In this document: piece by piece, positions 1 to 7,205 of the stretch
Layout of the letters: each line of letters opens with the position of its first letter
Position numbering within the stretch: position 1 is the first letter of the stretch
NCBI GenBank assembly: GCA_002508635.1
Contig: DACO01000199.1
Location: 680 to 17,509, forward strand
Origin: Methanolobus sp. UBA118
GTDB taxonomy: Archaea > Halobacteriota > Methanosarcinia > Methanosarcinales > Methanosarcinaceae
Direction: 5' to 3'
DNA length: 16,830 bases
Notes under the pieces: generated by a model
What the model was told of the DNA's origin: nothing
Database searches by the model: none
The model's input: only the letters and a program-made list of their open reading frames with translations
Position numbers and translations under genes: made by a program

Positions 1-113
1 TTTTGTAATGAACGGGCTATTTTCATCCTGTTAATATCTTTAGGCACGGACCTATAGGCAATCATACAGATATTGTGGTTTTTTTTTCTGTAAGCATTAT
101 TATTGTTATTCAT
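1..113 (-). CDS. Glycosyltransferase-like protein, N-terminal fragment (runs off window)
   Basis: An open frame without stops runs from an ATG at 113 leftward to the window edge (37 codons). It opens with an Asn run, then MIAYRSVPKDINRMKIA at about residues 17-33. A hydrophobic start followed by R-x-x-x-A and 'ARSLQ' resembles the first beta-strand and helix of family-4 glycosyltransferases, where the donor-binding Rossmann fold begins. A GAGG-type ribosome binding site lies just before the ATG, and the FemAB-like gene ends 30 bases upstream, so it is probably the next gene of the same minus-strand operon. Family assignment from 37 residues is weak. That it is a coding start is better supported than what it encodes. 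Confidence 0.5.
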   Translation of the reverse strand, partial: MNNNNNAYRKKNHNICMIAYRSVPKDINRMKIARSLQ

Positions 114-142
114 TCATCCTCTGAAATGGTTGACTGCAAGTT

Positions 143-1168
143 TCAATACAAATGTCGGAAAAGGATATCACTACAGGGGTTGTAAATTTTAACTGGCATA
201 TCTCTGAAAACTTTTATCCCCAATTTGTATTGGATATTATCACGGTCCATTATTATCGAATGTGGGATTGTTGGATAGTAACTATAATACAATTCAGTTT
301 CAACCGCGCCCCATCTTTCTTTAAAAGCGATTAAACCTTTGTTGTCATATGACGTACGCCCGAAACTGTAGTGTTTATACTCATTTACACATGCATCTTC
401 AATACTTTTCCAGACGAGTATATTATTGGGACGTAAATTCAGGTAATCGGGATTGTAAGCAGCATATCCAAAAGTTACGCTGTCCTTAAAATACTCAAAA
501 ATTCCTCCTGCAATGATTTCTTCGTTATATCTCACGACATACAGGACGACATATTCGTTCAGCAACTCAAATAAATTTTTAAAGAATTTCCATGGATGGG
601 ATGGGACTCCAATTTTTTTTTTAGTAATACGGTTCAATTGGCAAAAATCTTTTAAATCTTCTATATTTTTGGTAGGATAGACATCTACTCCGCATCTTAT
701 TGGTTTTTTAGTTGAACTTCTGGCACCCCTACTTATTCTTTTCCAGACTTCATTTGCATTGGAGGATAGTTCAATGGTATGTACACAAAATGATTTTTGA
801 AAATGGAATTTATCATGATCAACCTTGCCTCTAACTTCAAAGCGACCGGCGTTTAATTCATGATATAGCTCTATACCCCTGTCCAACAGAATATTTCTTA
901 CATCCTCGGAACCAATACAACTACTGTTGTGAGAAAATGGCATTGTGCAAAGTTCATCTCCTCTCAATTTACTTTTAACATGGAATAAGGCCAATAATCC
1001 GGCAATATTCCCATGCTCATCCTTTGCAAATAGATACCTGGATTTATAGCCAAAAGTCTTTTTCAAAAACTTTTTCCATTCAGGAGTATGATAAATAGTT
1101 GCGTCGTCACATTCATACAAGAATTTTTTCCATTCTTCTTCTGTAACATTCTCAGTTATTTCTACCAC
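143..1168 (-). CDS. FemAB/GNAT-like acyl- or aminoacyl-transferase
   Basis: About 341 residues. The C-terminal part carries the pattern FGRTSYDNKGLIAFKERWGA, typical of the FemAB-like GNAT superfamily (Acetyltransf_6) found in exopolysaccharide clusters. An earlier stretch 'GGIFEY' fits the core acceptor strand. Such enzymes form amide bonds, using aminoacyl-tRNA or acyl-CoA donors, on cell-wall or glycan precursors. The longest reading frame starts at 1237, but a GTG at 1168 is preferred: a GAGGGTGG-like ribosome binding site sits 7 bases before it, and the FemAB-like homology begins after it. The GTG overlaps the stop of the deacetylase-like gene (stop 1164-1162), which implies coupled translation. 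The donor and acceptor are not visible. By context the acceptor is probably a sugar of the local glycan. Confidence 0.78.
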   Translation of the reverse strand: MVEITENVTEEEWKKFLYECDDATIYHTPEWKKFLKKTFGYKSRYLFAKDEHGNIAGLLALFHVKSKLRGDELCTMPFSHNSSCIGSEDVRNILLDRGIELYHELNAGRFEVRGKVDHDKFHFQKSFCVHTIELSSNANEVWKRISRGARSSTKKPIRCGVDVYPTKNIEDLKDFCQLNRITKKKIGVPSHPWKFFKNLFELLNEYVVLYVVRYNEEIIAGGIFEYFKDSVTFGYAAYNPDYLNLRPNNILVWKSIEDACVNEYKHYSFGRTSYDNKGLIAFKERWGAVETELYYSYYPTIPHSIIMDRDNIQYKLGIKVFRDMPVKIYNPCSDILFRHLY

Positions 1169-1944
1169 GTTCTTGCCACCCTCAGAACCCTTTTTCCCAG
1201 ATTGATTACGATATCTTTTGAATAAAAGAGTACCCATTCGAAACCATTAGCAGACCACCTTTCCGGGTGCGTTAATAAGTAAAAATTGCTGATATCTCCG
1301 CTTTCGACCAATTCAATTAGATCATCTGTCGAGTTAACATGAATGCTTTCTTTTTTATTAGGAATATAGTCTCTCAGACAATGATCAAAATTCCAGTTTC
1401 GACCTGTATCGCATAAATAGTTTACAGAATCATCAATAGATAGATAAGCTTCTCCGATAACCCCGAAAGCCCTGTAATCATACTTCTTCCATATGTCACG
1501 ATTGTCATATTTCGATAAGGGTTGCCCATGCATGCAGACAGTTTTAACATTGCCCAGATCATTGAATTTCTTGAGATTTTTCTCGAATAGTTTTATTGCA
1601 TCTTCATAATTTCCTTTGCACTCATTTAGTACCTCATAATGGTATCCTATCTCGTGCCCCATTTCGTTGACTTCACTGATAATTTCCGGACAGAATAAGT
1701 TATCATTAACCGTTCTGAAATAATAGGTTGCTTTGATGTCATATTCCTGCTCTATTCTTGCAGTTTCCAGTGCTTTTGAAGGGTTTCTGTCAATATCGTG
1801 CCGCATCATTATGTATTTTTCAGGCAACGAATTTGTTGTCAGGTATTCCTCCATGGTGAGTGAAGAATAGTTATTTTCATCTAATGACATGCAAAGTTGT
1901 TGGAATTTATCGAGTGTAAAGTCAAATTGATTATATCTGATCAT
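1162..1944 (-). CDS. Polysaccharide deacetylase-like protein (NodB-fold)
   Basis: About 260 residues. The motif RHDID (near residue 49) stands where NodB/CE4 enzymes have the metal-binding TFDDG. GHEIGYHYE (near 97) matches the second metal-binding histidine motif, and LLTHPERW near residue 225 supplies a late histidine. This divergent clade is common in archaeal and bacterial glycan clusters and is expected to hydrolyse an N- or O-acetyl group from a sugar. The frame can open with GTG at 1947 or the adjacent ATG at 1944. The ATG is chosen because GGAG at 1952-1955 lies 7 bases from it. The stop overlaps the FemAB-like start, so a deacetylase and an amide-forming transferase are translationally coupled. 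Deacetylation followed by re-acylation of an amino group is an attractive but unproven pairing. Confidence 0.8.
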   Translation of the reverse strand: MIRYNQFDFTLDKFQQLCMSLDENNYSSLTMEEYLTTNSLPEKYIMMRHDIDRNPSKALETARIEQEYDIKATYYFRTVNDNLFCPEIISEVNEMGHEIGYHYEVLNECKGNYEDAIKLFEKNLKKFNDLGNVKTVCMHGQPLSKYDNRDIWKKYDYRAFGVIGEAYLSIDDSVNYLCDTGRNWNFDHCLRDYIPNKKESIHVNSTDDLIELVESGDISNFYLLTHPERWSANGFEWVLFYSKDIVINLGKRVLRVARTW

Positions 1945-2141
1945 CACAACACTCCAAAAAAATCAACATTGTTCCTTTATTTGGACAACACCCGAGCTAT
2001 TCTCGGATTGTTAGGAAATTCATGTATTGAGCAATATGCGTTCATACACACATTGGTTTTTTCAGATGTACATTTTGAACAGATGACATCACTCAACAAC
2101 CTCAGCTGACTCAATAGCAGATATTTGTTTTCTGCAATTTT

Positions 2142-2395
2142 TCGATAGAAATTTTCAATTCCGATAGATATGCTGATTTAACCCACCCCATGATGCGTGC
2201 ATCTAGCATTATTATCTCTGAAATCAGGTATATAGAGATATAGGAAACATTAAAATGGAGCTACTAAAGATTTTTTCTAAAAGACAAAAGTGGCCAAGAA
2301 GATCTGTATCTGGATCTCCATTTGTAATATTAAGTATTGAATATATGTTAATAACCATATCATTAATCAAAAAGCTTCAAAGTTTTAAAAAATAG
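2142..2395 (+). pseudogene. Probable frameshifted 3' end of an unidentified gene
   Basis: The 474 bases between the deacetylase-like gene and wecC contain no intact gene. On the plus strand two adjacent frames read like one protein. Frame one, 2142-2243, includes RYADLTHPMMRASSIIISEI and then stops. Frame two picks up at about 2222 and runs to a TAG at 2393-2395, including LLKIFSKRQKWPRRSVSGSP. The second frame stays open upstream of its only ATG (2255), suggesting that it continues an older gene. It would be the only plus-strand coding in this part of the cluster. The family was not recognised. It could instead be a spurious pair of open stretches in AT-rich DNA, or a real 46-residue ORF from 2255. 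Confidence 0.33.
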
Positions 2396-2418
2396 GTATG
2401 TTTTCATATGGATATGAC

Positions 2419-3657
2419 TTAAATACTTAAATAGTTGATAAAGGGATTTTTTTGTTTCGGCAGAATATTCTTTGAGTCAACAACGTTCGGATTTCTCATT
2501 TCACAAACCAAAAAATCAGAGTCTATCTCCCGAAACTCCGAATGATCCGTCAATACTACAATACAATCGCTTCCCTCTACAGCTTCCTCCATACTCAAAA
2601 TAGGGTATTCGAATTCTTTCACAAACGGATCATAAATCTTAACAGTATACCCTTCCTTCTCGGCTAACTTGATAAATTTAAGAGCAGGAGTTGCCCTGGT
2701 ATCTGCAATATCTCCCTTGTAGGCCACACCAAACACAGTGATCACGGGGTTCTCAAGACCGTTGACAAGTTCCTTTACCTTTTTCAGAACATGGATGGGC
2801 ATGGAGTCGTTGATATTGCGAGCTAAGGTTATCAGGCTACTGTCATTTGTATTTTCAGTGAGGAACCACGGATCTATGGCGATGCAATGTCCGCCTACAC
2901 CCGGGCCGGGCCTGTGGATATTGACCCTCGGGTGTTTGTTAGCTATATCTATGGCTTCCCAGATATTGATGTTGTATTCCTGAGCAAGCATGGCAAGCTC
3001 GTTGGCCAGAGCGATATTAACGTCACGGTAGGTATTCTCCATAAGTTTTATCATTTCCGCTGTGGTGCAGGTCGTGAGATAGAGTTCGCCTTTTACAAAG
3101 GTGGAGTAAAGATCACGGGTAAGCTCGGTAGCTTTTTGATTCAGGCCTCCGATAACCCTGTCGTTATTGATCATTTCATATAGGGTATTACCAGGAATGG
3201 CACGCTCGGGACAATGGGATATATAAAAGTCCTGAGATACTTTCAGATTCGATTTCTCCAGTATTTTCCTTATTCTTTTCTCACAAGTTTTCGGAGGAAT
3301 TGTTGATTCAACGATAACAAGGTTGCCTTTTTTAATGTAAGGCGTTATCATCTCGCAGGCTGAAACCACGTATTTCAAATCCGCCATGTGGAGCTCCGCA
3401 TCAAAAGGAGTAGGTACGGCTATGAGAAAGATGTCAGCTTCCTCAACTTTCGTACTCGCTCTGAAGCTCTTTTTTTGATATGCTCCTTCAAGGAGTTCCT
3501 GGAAACCTTCTTCTTCAAAGGGCATCCTGCCGGTTTTTAGGGTATTCACAACTCTTTCGTTGATGTCCACTCCAACAACATCTATTCCGTTATTTGCAAA
3601 CAGGAGCGCGGTCGGAAGGCCAATGTAGCCCATTCCCAGAACACATAATTTTGTCAA
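2419..3657 (-). CDS. wecC: UDP-N-acetyl-D-mannosaminuronate dehydrogenase (nucleotide-sugar dehydrogenase)
   Basis: 412 residues, normal for the UDP-glucose/UDP-ManNAc dehydrogenase family. The N-terminal NAD-binding loop is GMGYIGLPTA (residues 8-17). VESTIPPKT is at 117-125 and SHCPERAIPG at 148-157. The central domain has K204 in EMIKLMEN. The catalytic cysteine is C258 in GGHCIAIDPW. The C-terminal domain shows GVAYKGDIADTRATPA (310-325). The enzyme oxidises C6 of UDP-ManNAc twice with NAD to give UDP-ManNAcA in the cytoplasm. Adjacent WecB makes the substrate, which favours ManNAc over glucose as substrate. The start is a TTG at 3657, with AGGTG 6 bases upstream. No in-frame ATG fits before the nucleotide-binding loop. 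It lies 32 bases downstream of wecB in the same operon. Confidence 0.93.
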   Translation of the reverse strand: MTKLCVLGMGYIGLPTALLFANNGIDVVGVDINERVVNTLKTGRMPFEEEGFQELLEGAYQKKSFRASTKVEEADIFLIAVPTPFDAELHMADLKYVVSACEMITPYIKKGNLVIVESTIPPKTCEKRIRKILEKSNLKVSQDFYISHCPERAIPGNTLYEMINNDRVIGGLNQKATELTRDLYSTFVKGELYLTTCTTAEMIKLMENTYRDVNIALANELAMLAQEYNINIWEAIDIANKHPRVNIHRPGPGVGGHCIAIDPWFLTENTNDSSLITLARNINDSMPIHVLKKVKELVNGLENPVITVFGVAYKGDIADTRATPALKFIKLAEKEGYTVKIYDPFVKEFEYPILSMEEAVEGSDCIVVLTDHSEFREIDSDFLVCEMRNPNVVDSKNILPKQKNPFINYLSI

Positions 3658-3689
3658 GGTAACACCTGCTGTACATATTTGAAATTTTA

Positions 3690-4760
3690 TTAATCAAGGA
3701 TTTTGTTAATTATCAATTTGGCTGCATTTCCGATACCATACGGATTATCCCAGTTTGTCTCCGAAGCAGTCATTTTCTCTGCAAGATGTGCTATATTGCC
3801 GTTAACTCCTGCTATTATATTAGCCCCTACATCAACTGTTTCGGGCCTTTCAGTATTGTCTCTTAAAGTGATACATGGCACACCAAGGATGCAAGCTTCT
3901 TCCTGTAACCCTCCGCTATCGGTGAGTATCAATTTTGCACCGTCTTCAAGTTGCAGGAAATCCAGGTATCCTGCCGGTTCGATAACTTTTGTACCCCCGG
4001 GTACTTTCAGTCTGAATTTATTTATCATCTTTACAGTTCTTGGATGGGCGGGAAAAACAACTGGCAACCTGAATTTTCGGTATATCTGCTCAAAGCCGAT
4101 GAGTATGCTTGAAAGACGATCTTTTTTGTCTGTATTCTCCGCTCTGTGAACAGTTGTCAGGAAATATTCGCCTTTTTCCAGGTCTAATTTTGAAAGTGTA
4201 TGTCTGGTCTGTTTTGAGATCTCCAGATTCTGATATACGGCATCAACAACAGTATTCCCTGTTATGCATATTTTATTTTCAGGAATTCCCTCATCGAGCA
4301 GGTGTCTCTTAGAATTCTCTGTGGGTGCGAAAAGGTAGTCAGATACATGATCGGCAACAATCCGGTTTATCTCCTCAGGCATACTTCGGTCAAAGCTTCT
4401 CAGGCCTGCTTCAACATGGCCAACCCTGATATGCAGCTTTGAGGCAGCAAGCGCTCCGGCAAGGACGGTATTGGTGTCACCCTGTATCAGAACAATATCG
4501 GGCATATCCTTCAACAATATCCCCTCGATTTCTGCAAGCATTTTTCCGGTCTGCTCTCCATGGCTGCCAGAACCTACATCTAGATTATACTCTGGCAAAG
4601 CTAATTTTAGATCCTCAAAAAATACCCTGTCCATCTCAAAACTGTAATGCTGGCCCGTATGGAGTATATAGCGATCAACACCCAGTTTCTCACATTCTCT
4701 GATTATTGGACTCATTTTTATGATCTCAGGCCGGGTTCCAAGGATAATCGCGATTTTCAT
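3690..4760 (-). CDS. wecB: UDP-N-acetylglucosamine 2-epimerase (non-hydrolysing)
   Basis: 356 residues, close to the usual length of about 375. Conserved stretches in order: GTRPEIIKMSP (8-18), HTGQHYS (34-40), QGDTNTV with D95, GHVEAGLRS with E117, SMPEEINR (126-133), TVHRAEN with H205, AHPRT (238-242), and LTDSGGLQEEA (279-289), which binds UDP. These are the catalytic and substrate-binding residues of the non-hydrolysing epimerase, which interconverts UDP-GlcNAc and UDP-ManNAc. The ATG at 4760 has GGGAG 7 bases upstream, and an in-frame stop lies a few codons before it, so the start is firm. wecC follows on the same strand. Together they supply UDP-ManNAcA for a surface glycan such as S-layer or archaellin N-glycans or a capsule. 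Confidence 0.95.
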   Translation of the reverse strand: MKIAIILGTRPEIIKMSPIIRECEKLGVDRYILHTGQHYSFEMDRVFFEDLKLALPEYNLDVGSGSHGEQTGKMLAEIEGILLKDMPDIVLIQGDTNTVLAGALAASKLHIRVGHVEAGLRSFDRSMPEEINRIVADHVSDYLFAPTENSKRHLLDEGIPENKICITGNTVVDAVYQNLEISKQTRHTLSKLDLEKGEYFLTTVHRAENTDKKDRLSSILIGFEQIYRKFRLPVVFPAHPRTVKMINKFRLKVPGGTKVIEPAGYLDFLQLEDGAKLILTDSGGLQEEACILGVPCITLRDNTERPETVDVGANIIAGVNGNIAHLAEKMTASETNWDNPYGIGNAAKLIINKILD

Positions 4761-4870
4761 TTTACTGCTCCCTTTTTACCCGTTACATTCAAGGATTCAC
4801 CTATACCTGCCTCAGAATTCAACTTGTAAATCCGCACAAACCTATTTAGTTTATCAATTTTCAATATCAT
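4757..4870 (-). CDS. Doubtful small ORF overlapping the wecB start
   Basis: A 37-codon frame opens with ATG at 4870 and ends with a TGA that overlaps the wecB ATG in the ATGA manner usual for coupled operon genes. The peptide is basic (for example KLNRFVRIYK near the start) with no recognised domain, membrane segment or ribosome binding site. It may be a leader peptide, a remnant or chance. The rest of the 254-base space before wecB (to 5014) shows no other supportable feature. Confidence 0.18.
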   Translation of the reverse strand: MILKIDKLNRFVRIYKLNSEAGIGESLNVTGKKGAVK

Positions 4871-5014
4871 CCAGGAACATACCCCATACAGTTACCTGAT
4901 CTATCATTTTATTAATTTAACATGAATGATACCCGCTTTTTAGATGATATATCCCCACATTATGCCAGATTATACTCTTCACTCTCATAATTCGATTGTA
5001 GCAGAGTTTATTCA

Positions 5015-5566
5015 TCATTTTAAACCAGGCTTGTTATCGAATCGAAATACCGCTTCAGCAGGATTACCCCTTGCAATACAATTCGGCGGAATGTCCTTAC
5101 TTACAATAGACCCTGCTGTAACGACTGCATTTTCTCCAATGGTGACTCCCGGTAATATAACAACACCTACAGCGATCCACGCTCCTCTTTTTATTGTTAC
5201 GGGTGCTGTTTTTGTAAAAAGTCTGGAAACCCTGGGATTTGATTCACTTAAATATGTAGGAGGAGAAGTATGGACCAATATCAGGTCTCTGCCACTAAGA
5301 GCCACATCATCTTCTATAGTTATCATATGCGGATGTACGGGGTCAAAGTAAACTTCGAAACCTATGAACACATTCTTTCCAATATTGACTCCCCTGGTCT
5401 TCTGGAATTGGACCCTCATGTTCGGGGTCATGGGCAGATATAATGCAAACATCTGGATAAAACGACCTACTCCTGCTTTGACCAGCGAAGTAAGATCTTT
5501 TTCTTCCAGTACGGCTGTTCCCATTCCAGATCTGATTTTTCCATAAAGATAGCCTTCAGATTTCAT
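5015..5566 (-). CDS. Hexapeptide-repeat (left-handed beta-helix) O-/N-acetyltransferase
   Basis: 183 residues, the usual size of maltose/serine O-acetyltransferase relatives such as WbbJ. Hexapeptide rungs are clear: VNIGKNVFIGF (60-70), ITIEDDVALSG, then PVTIKRGAWIAVGVVILPGV and TIGENAVVTAGSIVSKDIP (122-160), closed by the signature RGNPAEAV. H99 in ILVHTS is the expected general base. It should transfer an acetyl (or other acyl) group from CoA to a hydroxyl or amine of a sugar. It lies upstream of wecB on the same strand, separated by about 250 bases. There is no clear ribosome binding site before the ATG. It follows a gene remnant at 5579-5861 whose TATA box may now drive it. The acceptor cannot be told from sequence. 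Confidence 0.88.
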   Translation of the reverse strand: MKSEGYLYGKIRSGMGTAVLEEKDLTSLVKAGVGRFIQMFALYLPMTPNMRVQFQKTRGVNIGKNVFIGFEVYFDPVHPHMITIEDDVALSGRDLILVHTSPPTYLSESNPRVSRLFTKTAPVTIKRGAWIAVGVVILPGVTIGENAVVTAGSIVSKDIPPNCIARGNPAEAVFRFDNKPGLK

Positions 5567-5578
5567 GACTACGGATAT

Positions 5579-5861
5579 CTACTTTTGTGCTAGGAATCGC
5601 AATAGCTGCACATTATTATTCTTGACTACGCTCATTATGTCTTTATGGGATATCGGTAATAACCAGTATAGTTTATACATTTTGATGATTCGTAATTTAT
5701 CGGCCTGTTCCCGGGATATTCCTTCACGGATTTTCCCGATACAATTAGCAACATGAAACCTATAATATCGTATTCCCCACTAAATTTGGTTTGATACCAG
5801 GTATGCTCAATAAACACTGGTGCTTATCACGGAATTCTTTGGACTCCGTTGCTCTCCCCAT
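5579..5861 (-). pseudogene. Remnant of an unidentified small gene upstream of the acetyltransferase, with probable frameshifts
   Basis: Three overlapping minus-strand frames read as pieces of one protein. From ATG 5861 the first gives MGRATESKEFRDK. A second, at about 5820-5780, gives PVFIEHTWYQTKF. A third, 66 codons open from 5779 to a TAG at 5579-5581, includes RFHVANCIGKIREGI, EQADKLRIIKMYKLYWLLP and NNNVQLLRFLAQK. Single-base shifts near 5820 and 5780 would join them into about 93 residues ending 12 bases before the acetyltransferase ATG. A TATAAATA on the minus strand at 5882-5889 lies about 25 bases before ATG 5861, where a leaderless archaeal mRNA would start. The family was not recognised. 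Sequencing error is an alternative to true decay. The rest of 5862-6027 holds only promoters. Confidence 0.42.
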
Positions 5862-5881
5862 GTAACAATTGTAAAAGGTAG

Positions 5882-5889
5882 TATTTATA
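5882..5889 (-). promoter_or_regulatory. TATA box (minus strand) for the remnant/acetyltransferase unit
   Basis: On the minus strand this reads TATAAATA, a good match to archaeal TATA boxes. Its centre is about 25 bases before the ATG at 5861, so transcription would begin at or next to that codon. Confidence 0.45.
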
Positions 5890-5983
5890 CTTTTAAATGT
5901 GAGTAAGTTACAAAACAATTATATTCGGTAAGTAAAATAATTGAGTGTTTTATTCAGAGTTTCTTCCAGCTTCAGGATTCTTC

Positions 5984-5991
5984 TTATATAT
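5984..5991 (+). promoter_or_regulatory. TATA box for the phosphopantetheinyl transferase gene
   Basis: TTATATAT, with a predicted start of transcription about 25 bases downstream (near 6013), just before the ATG at 6028. It lies inside the longer open frame that begins with a TTG at 5941, which argues that the upstream 29 codons are not translated. The same octamer, preceded by ATTC or TTC, occurs before the ACP operon at 6835-6842, so both may use similar promoters. Confidence 0.5.
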
Positions 5992-6027
5992 GTTACTTCA
6001 AATTATTATAGGGGCCAAAGGATAAGG

Positions 6028-6708
6028 ATGGAAGTCAAGACTTTAGATGTATCATTTAATGTCTCTCTGGAAAATATACCGGATTTGTGGGAACAGAACG
6101 ATGTCCTTCTGTTCATAATTGATATGGACGATTATGGCACTTTAAATGCAGATCATCTTGATGAAAAAGAGAAACAATATCTGGAAGGATTAAAAACTCC
6201 AAACTTCAAAAAAAGGTTCATTGTTTCAAGAATGGCTCTGAAGTATATATGCAGAGTTCTTCTTGATAAAGAATTCATATCGGATATACTACTCTATAAA
6301 GACAATTATGGAAAACTGCATCTCTCCGGTAATAATAAAATTAATATCTGCCTTTCGTATACGGGTAATGTAATCCTTCTGGCGGTTTCAAAGATCAAGG
6401 TAGGTATTGATGTAGAGAAAAAAAGGTGTCTGCCTTTTAATAGTAACTCAGGGTACATGCAGGCAAAAGGAACTTGTGAGAACAAGGAAGTAACAAATCT
6501 TGATTTTCTAATAACATGGACTGTAAAAGAAGCATATTGCAAGTTTTCGAATAAAAGTATTCTTTCGTACCTTAGAAAGACACTCGACACTGGCAGGATA
6601 TGCTATTGCAGCTACTTGATCAATAATATGTATATACTTGCTGTTGTTACTGATTATGATCAGTATAAGATTAATATTAACTCTCTTCAGAAAATAGCTT
6701 GTACTTAG
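6028..6708 (+). CDS. Sfp-type 4'-phosphopantetheinyl transferase
   Basis: 226 residues from ATG 6028, the normal Sfp-type length. The enzyme moves phosphopantetheine from CoA to the serine of a carrier protein. Visible motifs: KKRFIVSRMALKYI (61-74), GKLHLSG (95-101), INICLSYTGN (105-114), the Mg-binding signature GIDVE (126-130, D128 and E130), and TWTVKEAYCKF (163-173) with the E168/K172 pair. One oddity: the usual SHS motif that contacts CoA phosphate reads SYT here, so His is replaced by Tyr. The start is set by AAAGG at 6017-6021 and a TATA box at 5984-5991; the in-frame TTG at 5941 is rejected. The likely partner is the ACP encoded 242 bases downstream. Local AT content is high. Confidence 0.85.
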   Translation: MEVKTLDVSFNVSLENIPDLWEQNDVLLFIIDMDDYGTLNADHLDEKEKQYLEGLKTPNFKKRFIVSRMALKYICRVLLDKEFISDILLYKDNYGKLHLSGNNKINICLSYTGNVILLAVSKIKVGIDVEKKRCLPFNSNSGYMQAKGTCENKEVTNLDFLITWTVKEAYCKFSNKSILSYLRKTLDTGRICYCSYLINNMYILAVVTDYDQYKININSLQKIACT

Positions 6709-6727
6709 TTATTTTTTGGTTGTTATT
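6709..6727 (+). terminator. T-rich terminator candidate after the PPTase gene
   Basis: A T-rich stretch with a six-T run directly follows the PPTase stop. Archaeal termination commonly occurs at such runs without a stem-loop. It fits a separate promoter for the ACP operon. Confidence 0.35.
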
Positions 6728-6834
6728 CCTTGAGGTGGATGAATCTGATATGATCATTCATATAATAATTTACATCAAAGATAGATTTTTAAGATAGTAA
6801 TCAGGAATTAGCTTTCCGGTTTTATGAATAATTC

Positions 6835-6842
6835 TTATATAT
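6835..6842 (+). promoter_or_regulatory. TATA box of the ACP operon
   Basis: TTATATAT. A start of transcription about 25 bases on (about 6865) would give a leader of roughly 85 bases before the ACP ATG, containing the hairpin at 6888-6918. Confidence 0.5.
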
Positions 6843-6887
6843 CATTAAATACAAAGTGGGCTTCGGGAGTAAATCGGTTGTTATTAC

Positions 6888-6918
6888 TTGGCTAGTGCTA
6901 ACTAAAAGCACTAGTTAA
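6888..6918 (+). promoter_or_regulatory. Inverted repeat / hairpin in the ACP operon leader
   Basis: CTAGTGCT (6892-6899) and AGCACTAG (6907-6914) are perfect complements around a 7-base loop. As RNA the stem extends by two G-U and two A-U pairs to about 12 pairs. It lies between the predicted transcription start and the ribosome binding site AGGGGGTG (6935-6942). It is not followed by a T run, so it is not a simple terminator. It could be a repressor operator (two-fold symmetric) or an RNA control or stability element. Confidence 0.6.
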
Positions 6919-6950
6919 CAAGCTGATTCCCATTAGGGGGTGCAATGCAC

Positions 6951-7205
6951 ATGCAGCAAATAAGGGAAGATATACTTGACTTCTTGAGAGCCCAGTCTTT
7001 CATGGATAACGATATTCATTTCGATGATAACGAATCTCTAACCAAGGCCGGAATCATAGATTCTATTGGATTGCTGGAGCTTCTGGATTACATCAGTGAA
7101 AGCTATTCCGTAGAAGTTCCGGAAGACATGTTAACTCCGGATAATCTTGACTCTGTACAGGGAATAACCAACCTTATTATCAAACTGAAAGATGAGAGAT
7201 CATGA
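6951..7205 (+). CDS. Acyl carrier protein
   Basis: 84 residues, the size of a free-standing ACP. The phosphopantetheine site is S38 in AGIIDSIGLLELL (33-45), the classic D-S-x-G-x-x-E/D-L pattern at the start of helix II. The protein is acidic, as ACPs are. ATG 6951 is preferred over the ATG at 6945 because AGGGGGTG ends 8 bases before it but only 2 bases before the other. Its stop overlaps the ligase start as ATGA (7202-7205), so the two are translationally coupled. The PPTase upstream would make it active, and the ligase should load its acyl cargo. Of its relatives it looks more like the dedicated carriers of DltC or polysaccharide clusters than a fatty-acid-synthase ACP. This is a judgement from context. 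Confidence 0.9.
   Translation: MQQIREDILDFLRAQSFMDNDIHFDDNESLTKAGIIDSIGLLELLDYISESYSVEVPEDMLTPDNLDSVQGITNLIIKLKDERS

Noticed and set aside
1169..1237. Longer start for the FemAB-like gene
   Set aside because: It would overlap the upstream gene by 76 bases. The GTG at 1168 has a well-placed ribosome binding site and a usual stop/start overlap.
1897..2109. 70-residue plus-strand open frame across the deacetylase start
   Set aside because: Its first part is antisense to a real gene, and it has no ribosome binding site or recognisable domain.
2738..3183. Plus-strand open frames inside wecC
   Set aside because: Antisense shadows of a well-conserved gene; their peptides show no domain pattern.
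3703..4829. Plus-strand open frames opposite wecB
   Set aside because: Antisense shadows; low-complexity Pro/Ser/Leu-rich peptides as expected from reverse reading.
5941..6027. N-terminal 29-codon extension of the PPTase from a TTG
   Set aside because: A TATA box (5984-5991) lies within it, there is no ribosome binding site before the TTG, and ATG 6028 has AAAGG at good spacing.
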